NCBI GenBank assembly: GCA_964247055.1
Contig: OZ176055.1
Span: 2,542,001-2,606,000, forward strand
DNA: 64,000 nucleotides
Source of the DNA: Paragordius varius
Lineage: Eukaryota; Nematomorpha
Direction of reading: 5' to 3'
Part shown: positions 58,701 to 64,000 of the stretch, piece after piece
Layout of the letters: the number at the start of each line of letters is the position of its first letter
Numbering within the stretch: the stretch's first letter is position 1
Made by a program: the position numbers and the translations under genes
Notes under the pieces: generated by a model
Told to the model about the DNA's origin: nothing
What the model saw: the letters and a program-made list of their open reading frames with translations, nothing else
Database searches by the model: none

Positions 58701-60350
58701 CAAATTTAAATGCAGTAAAAATACTGACAAAACGTAAAAATAACACAAATATATTTTTTTAAAAACAACTATACTTTTTATTAATTTTTTAGTTATAATT
58801 TATTGTTTTTTTAGCAAATTATAAAAGATCTATATTGGTACATAATCAATTATTATTTTACCATTGTAAATTAATATATATTGAATAAATTAAGGTTTAA
58901 AAAAATATGGTTTTTTGAAAAAAAATTGTCTTTATATTTTCAGGTTTTGTCCGTATAATTTCACTTTTTACTGCTTTTTAAAAAACTGATTAGATTAAAA
59001 AAATCTTTTAAAGAGTCATGATGCAGATCGTATACTAGTTCTCCACAATTTAGATCAGTGAGGGGATTATTTTTTGTAGAACTTAAGTAAAATATGGTGA
59101 TTATCTTTTAAATTTTACGATATTTTTTGTATATACGTATATATATTTATGAAAATTGGGTTTCTAATATGCTATAAATATAATATCCATAAAGGACGCA
59201 TGCCTGGACAACTCAATGTCTTATTGGCCGAAGCTGGAGTCCCATATGATCAAGTTCTTGAAATGGAGGAAATTAATGATGATTTTCCCAAAACTGATTT
59301 AGTTTTGGTGATTGGTAAGTTTTATAATATCAATTTTAGATAAATTCATGAATTTAGTTGAAAAAGAGATTTCATGAAGCCTATAATTGATTAAAATTTT
59401 TCCGATTTTGATTTACGCTTTTTGTTTTCATAACTTTATTTATGGAGTTTGAGCCTTATTATAAATAATAATCTCCTCCATTTTCTTGGCATTAATAAAA
59501 TCAATTTTTTTAGTATTATCCTTGTGTGATTATTACAGATTTAAAAATTTAGAATCATTTTGGTTTAAAGCGTATCTATTATATTTTATCATAATTTTAA
59601 TTTAAGGGGCCAATGATACTGTCAATATAGGAGCAGAAACGGATCCAAAATCACCCATAGCGGGTATGCCGGTTTTGAAAGTATGGAATGCAAAACAGGT
59701 TATTTTTTAATTTATTAAAAAATAATGCGTATTATATAAGTCCCATTTTTTATGAATATATTTTAAAATATTTAATGCTAGATTTAAATGTATCTAACAT
59801 TACCTCCGCTAAAACTCATTTAATTAAAAAAATTTATCAATCAATAATTAGAGATATCCAAAATTTTTGCAATATTTCTAAAGCTAAGCTGATGATAATT
59901 TGAATATTAGGAGTAATAGTTTAAGATTAAAAATATATGACTATTATTTTTTACAAGGTCCCCGATATATTTTTAATAGTTTATATATTAAGGTCCTGAA
60001 CCTTAAGAAATTCCACATATGAACCACGTCTATATATAAATCTTACCTGCCAAAAAATTAAGGAGATATGAAATATGGTTATTGACTGTCTAAAACAACA
60101 GTCTTTTAATTTTTAAATTAAAATAGCCTTATCCTTACATATTTTCACCCTTATTAGCTTTTAAAATTTTACCTGCCTCAATGATATTTTTTATTTTTGC
60201 ACATAGGTCATAGTTATGAAACGTAGTTTAGGTGTTGGGTATGCTGCGGTTGAGAATCCCCTTTTCTACATTCCAAACACTTCTATGCTGTTGGGAGATG
60301 CAAAGAAAACTTGTGATGCTCTTTTAACAGGGATCAAAGCCAAAATTTAG
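41513..60350 (+). CDS. NNT: NAD(P) transhydrogenase, mitochondrial (proton-translocating)
   Basis: Twenty exons join in frame: 41513-42143, 44427-44629, 45694-45861, 46386-46593, 47690-47845, 48299-48412, 49012-49101, 49373-49546, 50068-50211, 50655-50771, 51287-51479, 52357-52551, 54579-54709, 55462-55653, 56069-56220, 57489-57572, 57985-58171, 59195-59314, 59607-59698, 60207-60350 (TAG). This gives 3495 bases, 1164 residues (human about 1086). The N-terminus [18 protein letters not shown] is basic and hydroxyl-rich, like a mitochondrial presequence. Domain I (NAD(H)): [35 protein letters not shown] at 228-233. Domain II: inner-membrane helices from about exon 6 to 16 ([60 protein letters not shown]). 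Domain III (NADP(H)): [61 protein letters not shown]. It couples proton entry to hydride transfer from NADH to NADP+. Most introns are phase 1. Confidence 0.95.
43861..44059. repeat. MITE family epsilon, copy 1 (NNT intron 1)
   Basis: About 200 bp with inverted ends: CATTTATGCTGGCTTATTCA faces TGAATGGGCCAGCATAAATG, and GGCCAATTGGCAACACA faces GTGTATTACGAATTGGCC. No coding. A sister copy lies at 44801-44984 in the next intron. Confidence 0.7.
44189..44417. repeat. MITE family eta, copy 2 (NNT intron 1, beside exon 2)
   Basis: Starts CAGTAAAAATTGAAATTATG; ends TTGTCTTTATATTTTTACG with GTTTTGTTCTTTATTA. It stops about 10 bases before the acceptor of exon 2 (TATTTTAG at 44426), so the MITE end supplies much of the local pyrimidine tract. 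Confidence 0.6.
44801..44984. repeat. MITE family epsilon, copy 2 (NNT intron 2)
   Basis: CTCATTTATGCTGGTCTAAT at the left and CCAAGTGGTCAATAAATATG at the right. It shares the left end and overall symmetry with 43861-44059, but is more diverged. Confidence 0.6.
45161..45302. repeat. Short hairpin element (NNT intron 2)
   Basis: GTTATTAATTACTGATAACA, then ATTATTATTGGCTAATA, faces TATAAGCCAATAAT and GGCAATAATTAATTACTTC. The imperfect inverted repeat is about 140 bp and A+T-rich; no coding. Confidence 0.55.
46676..46839. mobile_element. hAT-type MITE (NNT intron 4)
   Basis: Ends CAGAGGTGTCCAAC and its near-complement GTTGGAAACCTCTG (one mismatch in 14). The left flank is GTTTAAAA and the right flank GTGTTAAA, an imperfect 8-bp duplication. 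CAG..GTG ends with 8-bp duplications are typical of hAT elements. Confidence 0.6.
47328..47578. repeat. Foldback element, family gamma, copy 3 (NNT intron 4)
   Basis: TATACCCTTTACAATTC at the left, AACTGTAAATGGTATA at the right. Two to three 21-bp units remain in the left arm (AAATTCACCCTTGAACAATT type) and one at the right (AGGGTGAATTTGAACTG). Confidence 0.7.
48474..48693. repeat. MITE with CAGTCA ends (NNT intron 6)
   Basis: A 220-bp imperfect palindrome: CAGTCAGTATCCTTTATTTT faces AAAAGGATACATGACTG, with further symmetry inward (GTTAAATGGGTGCAAATATT; ACAAGAG/CTCTTGT). The first bases match the CAGTCATGT end of the 39137-40890 transposon. It may be mobilised by a relative of it (inference). 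Confidence 0.6.
49750..49798. repeat. TA microsatellite (NNT intron 8)
   Basis: About 22 TA units bounded by ATCAATAT and ATATTGAT, so the whole tract is a perfect palindrome. Similar TA tracts occur at 11979-12002, 38679-38706 and 61311-61341. Confidence 0.85.
50354..50600. repeat. MITE family eta, copy 3 (NNT intron 9)
   Basis: Starts CAGTAAAAATTGTAAATA with GGGACAAAACGTAAAAATAT and AAGGACAA. The right end is decayed (TTTTTACAAAAAATAATCTATC). Boundary at the right is approximate. Confidence 0.5.
53734..53985. mobile_element. Probable hAT-type MITE (NNT intron 12)
   Basis: The left end AGAAGTGTTCAACACTAATG and the right end GTGTTGCCCAACCCTG look like hAT termini (complement CAGGGTTGGGCAACAC). 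A good 8-bp duplication is not evident. The rest of this 2.0 kb intron (52552-54578) is A+T-rich with degenerate local repeats and nothing coding. Confidence 0.4.
57175..57406. mobile_element. hAT-type MITE with perfect 8-bp target duplication (NNT intron 15)
   Basis: CAGGGGACAGCACGCG at the left and TGTTGGGTACCCCTG at the right. It is flanked on both sides by GTTTAAAA (57167-57174 and 57407-57414), an exact 8-bp duplication as made by hAT transposases. 232 bp, non-coding. Confidence 0.75.
58713..58973. repeat. MITE family eta, copy 4 (NNT intron 17)
   Basis: CAGTAAAAATACTGACAAAA with ACGTAAAAATAAC at the left; TTGTCTTTATATTTTCAGG, TTTTGTCCGTATAATTT and CACTTTTTACTG at the right. The best-preserved pair of ends in this family. 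Confidence 0.65.
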
Positions 60351-60434
60351 ATAGATGCTATTTATTATAACATTAGTTAGTATCAATCTCTATGCATTTG
60401 GTTTTATATAACACATTATTTATACGTATATACA

Positions 60435-60669
60435 CAGTCAAAATTAAATTATAAAGACAAAACTTTAAAAAGTAAAAGGGTATAATTTTATAAATAAGCC
60501 ATATTTTTTAACCTTAAAATTTTAGTGAATAATTTTCTTAGATTTTGAAATAAAGAATGTAGGTGTTAATTGGTACCACTTATTTTAAAAAATTAACTTC
60601 ATTTTATTTATAATAAACATATTAGTTTTTTGCTTTTTAAATTATGTCTTTATAAATTAATTTATACTG
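60435..60669. repeat. MITE family eta, copy 5 (NNT 3' flank)
   Basis: CAGTCAAAATTAAATTATAAAG with GACAAAACTTTAAAAAG at the left; ATTATGTCTTTATAAATTAA and TTTATACTG at the right. It lies 85 bases after the NNT stop and contains the first AATAAA downstream of the gene. Confidence 0.55.
60549..60554 (+). promoter_or_regulatory. Candidate polyadenylation signal of NNT
   Basis: AATAAA about 200 bases past the stop codon, inside the eta MITE copy at 60435-60669. No transcript evidence. Confidence 0.4.
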
Positions 60670-61307
60670 TATTTTAAGCACAATTTTGGGATTAGATTTA
60701 CACGTGTACCATTGCTCAATTTTTTATACTTAGTATATCGTTTTGTTTAAATTATGCACCCTGATATTATGCACAGGAACTTTTAGTATTATTTTTGAAG
60801 AAAAATATATTAAATTAATTTATATTCTTAACATGTAAATTAGCTCTGGTTTAAATTTTTTACTTAAAGCTGATGATATTATTAGATATGCTTATTAGCG
60901 ATGCATTTCTCTTAAAAAAAATTTATTACCCATATATTTTTAAATATGAATTACTAATGAAGGTTTATTTTTTAAAGATTAACTATCATTAAACTTAATA
61001 TGTGAGTTTTTACTATTAAAAAAATTAAAATATAACATATCATTAATAGAATGGGTAAATGAATTTTGATAAGAAATTATGGTTGATTTGATTTTTTAAT
61101 ATCTATATATTTACGTTAAAAATTTCAATTTAATTAACAAATATGATTAATAATATTTATTAATATTAGGTAAAAAATTTAAAGGAAGATAGATGGATTT
61201 TGATGATGTGAGATTGAATTTTCATAATATTAATATAAGTAGACATTTGAATAAAAAAGAGTAATTTTGAAGTTTTTAAATGATAAAAGGGATAAAATTT
61301 TGACAAA

Positions 61308-61345
<38 letters not shown>

Positions 61346-62212
61346 CAAAATTGCACAGAAATGAGAAATTCTTATGAAATAATATTTTTATAGTATAATT
61401 TTTTGAATTAAATATCCATATGAAAAAGATAATTTGGGTTTGACAAAAAGAGAGCTTTTTGGTGTATTAAAATGTTTTTTGAGACATATTTATTGCAATG
61501 AATGTATTAAGTTTATATATAATAGGTTGGTTAATTTACATATCAATAATATTAGTTGTATTAAATGGAAGAATTTTATGGAAGATTTTAGTAGTTAGGT
61601 TTGAGAAATAAAACAGAATTGCACAAATAATTTTTTATCTAAATATTTTAGTGTTTCTCACAATTATTTTCAAGCTACATGTAAAGATCAGATTGTCAAT
61701 TAAAAACCATTTTAACATCAAATTTAATAATATAATATATATATATGTTTAAAATTTCAATATATATAAAATATGGTAAAAAATATATACAAAAGTCTGG
61801 AAGACAGGTATGATTTTGTTGTAAAAATTATATAATTTCATACAATATAAAATTGTGTAATAATTTAATTTCAATTTTTAAAAAATATTAAAAAACATGT
61901 AATTATAGAATTTAGGTCATTTAGTAAGAAAACTACACAATAAGAAAATATCCGTTATATTATATCCTAAAAACTTTTATCTACAACGCTTATATCTAGG
62001 TTAGAAAGTTATTAAATAGTATCTTGGGGAAACGTTTTGGCTAAATTTAAGATATGTTCCATTATTTCTATCAAAATCTTTTACCAGAAATTCCATACAT
62101 TTTTATACGGATACCTTAGGCTTTATTTCGCAAATCAAATTAAGTTGAGATAAACAGCTTCAAACTGTAAATTTGAAATATCGTTTCGATTAGAATGGTT
62201 GTAATATTCGGT
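60670..62212. other. Convergent intergenic region between NNT and the ZEB gene
   Basis: A+T-rich, with a TA tract at 61311-61341. On the minus strand AATAAA at 62122-62127 lies about 86 bases past the ZEB stop and is a plausible polyadenylation signal. I see no other gene. Confidence 0.5.
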
Positions 62213-64000
62213 TTAAGCGACACCTATGTCTAAACCTCCATTTTTTTCGCAAATTAAGTTAGACGCTTGAGATAAACAACTTTGACTTTCAAACGGTAAA
62301 TTTGAAGGATCATTTCCATGATTACCATTAATCGTATTATCAATAAAATTTAAACTTTTGGTTGAAACTAAATCAGGTGTTTTTGGTGATGATAATGATT
62401 TGTTATTATTTGATGTGTAAGGTTTACAATAATTATATCTGTGATTCATGTGTTGACTGTAGGAACCGGAATGAGAGAATCGTTTATGGCATTTACCGCA
62501 CTGGTAAGGTTTTTCCCCACTATGTAACCTGTGATGTTCCGTCAGGTGATGTTTGTGTTTAAAGGCTTTGTAACAAATTTGACAAACATATGGACGTGTA
62601 CCTAAGCATTACAATTATAAATTTATAAAATAGCCCATTAGTTTTAACGTGGGCATATGATGGGAAAAAATATCAATAATTTGGACTATATTTAACAAAC
62701 CAATGGGTTTGTATCTACAGTACTGTTACCATTTTTGTGGGGAAAATATAAGTTACCAAGATTTTTCTAACGTAAAAAAGTCACCCCATAAAGATTTTTA
62801 AGTTTAGATCACACTTACATCAATAAAAATTTTACTTCCTACGCTAGTATTTTACTAAGCTAAATCAATCAGAGTGTTTCCTTTTTTATTGTCAAACTAA
62901 TTCTTACTCTTTGGTTAATTTTACACAGGACTCTAAAAAATTGTCACACTTCAATAAAAAAAGTACCAGAATGTTCGTATTTGTGTCTTGCCAAAGAACT
63001 TTGTTTGCTAAAAGTTTTATCACATTGATCACATGAATACCAAAGCGTTGTGCTGGTCGGAGGCGATGTTGAGGAACCCATTTGTGGTTGCTCCATCTCT
63101 TCAATACAACCATTCGTGGTAGCTTTTTGTCCATGTAAAAACGAAAAGTCAAATGAAAAATTTGATAAATTATTATTATTATGTACATTTTTATCATTAA
63201 CATTTGCCATTTTATGATCAACGAAATTGGTTATTCCATTGTGCGTACCAGCAACACTTTTGAAATATCGTTTTTTGGGTGACAAACCCGACACATAGCG
63301 TTTAAAAGGAGACGGTTTTGATAGATGATGAGAAGCAGTTGTTGCTATATGATTGGTTGTAATTTTTGACTGCAAACTTAAATCATTGTTAATCGATGTT
63401 GAACTGGTGGTATTTATTCTTTTACCATTGGTTTCATGAGGACTTGAGTTTGTGTCATAAAGACGTCTCTTTATTGTTTTAAGTTGAGTCTTTGAATCTT
63501 TATAGTCTTGTGTCATTGAATTAATTTCTTCCGCATTTTCCAACCCTTTTCGATTTTGTCCTGCAATATGTTGCTGCAACAAATATTCTAATCCATTTAG
63601 CTGGGGAGTAGGGTTAAAAAGCATTTCACTCACATTTGGTTGGCTACTTTTGTTATTAATATTTTGCTGTTGTTGATTATGCTTATGGCCTAATCGTTGA
63701 AGTAAGAATTGATAAAATTCCGTTTGGAAAGTTTGAGCATCAAATGTGTTTAAATTTTTGCCATTATCACTATTTTCTCCTACCCGGCCATCTTCGGGTG
63801 ATGAGAGGCCCTGGCTTGAAGAGTTTGTTGAGGGTTCAGGCGTACGTTCCCATTGACTAATTAGCCTTGAAATATGTTGCCCACAATCCATTTTTTGATC
63901 GTTATTCATAACTGTTTGATTATTATTAGTGTTATCTGATGCGGGGAAGGATTCATGATTAATAGAATGCCTATTTGGCTTCAATGGAAATTTATTGCTT
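62213..64000 (-). CDS. zfh-1: ZEB/zfh-1-type zinc-finger transcription factor, C-terminal part (partial)
   Basis: Two minus-strand exons: 62967-64000 (open to the window edge) and 62213-62601 (stop TAA), joined by a 365-base phase-1 intron. The first exon encodes a long Asn/Ser/Gln-rich, probably disordered region ([17 protein letters not shown] is a basic patch) and then the first C2H2 finger, [17 protein letters not shown]. The next exon gives [20 protein letters not shown], then [18 protein letters not shown], then [18 protein letters not shown], and a tail ending GGLDIGVA. This three-finger cluster, with the linker [11 protein letters not shown] and the [14 protein letters not shown] finger, is the signature of the C-terminal cluster of ZEB1/ZEB2 and fly Zfh-1. 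These bind E-box-like CACCT sites and act mainly as repressors in mesoderm, muscle and neural development. The homeodomain-like part and N-terminal fingers would lie beyond 64000. Confidence 0.92.

Noticed and set aside
1-64000. Retroviral, LTR, Polinton or other capsid-bearing elements, and LINE reverse transcriptase
   Set aside because: I looked for reverse transcriptase, integrase, protease, capsid and family B polymerase motifs in the open frames and saw none. The mobile elements seen are all DNA-transposon or Helitron type.
1-64000. tRNA and rRNA genes
   Set aside because: No tRNA B-box-like GGTTCGAATCC segment with a matching fold and no rRNA core sequence noticed by eye. A covariance-model search could overturn this.

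Overview
The window looks like nuclear DNA of a bilaterian animal. By eye it is about three quarters A+T, its genes are split by many introns, and it is packed with dispersed DNA-transposon debris. The animal assignment rests on three genes: a ZEB/zfh-1-type zinc-finger gene, a myotubularin of the MTM1/MTMR1/MTMR2 group, and a mitochondrial transhydrogenase in the single-chain animal form. The standard code is used: TAA, TAG and TGA each end a recognisable gene. I cannot name the species. Introns of exactly 22 nt occur beside kilobase introns; the only animal precedent for such short introns I recall is dicyemid mesozoans, and that is a pointer, not an identification.

Layout. 171-2088 (+) is the 3' end of an SLC7/LAT-type amino-acid transporter. 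2381-4290 is a cluster of small non-autonomous Helitrons. 4934-14180 (-) is a near-complete myotubularin phosphatase gene of 16 exons. 14.2-26.2 kb has no recognised gene; it holds dispersed repeats, two 1.35-1.4 kb palindromic foldback elements and a 1.55 kb Helitron. 26.2-29.9 kb is a tandem triplication of about 1.2 kb with one intact lysine-rich basic protein gene (-). 30.95-32.27 kb is a third large foldback element of another family, and 32.9-34.4 kb another Helitron. 34.4-38.4 kb is repeat-rich. 38.47-39.13 kb (+) has unusually GC-rich candidate exons of an unidentified gene. A Tc1/mariner-type (IS630-like) transposon at 39137-40890 follows one base after their stop codon. 41513-60350 (+) is the complete 20-exon nicotinamide nucleotide transhydrogenase gene, with MITEs in its introns. 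62213-64000 (-) is the 3' end of the ZEB/zfh-1 gene, convergent with the transhydrogenase.

The host genes are unrelated housekeeping or developmental genes and form no operon or pathway. The most unusual structure is a superfamily of foldback elements. At least four families share the same outer ends (TATACCATTT...AAATGGTATA) but carry different arms. In every family the arms are tandem repeats of exactly 21 bp, and the repeat unit resembles the element's own terminus. The second notable feature is the set of 22-nt introns, found both in a host gene and in the mobile transposase gene.

Limits: all exon boundaries come from reading frame, GT-AG sites and remembered family sequences, with no transcript data. 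Repeat identities are by eye.
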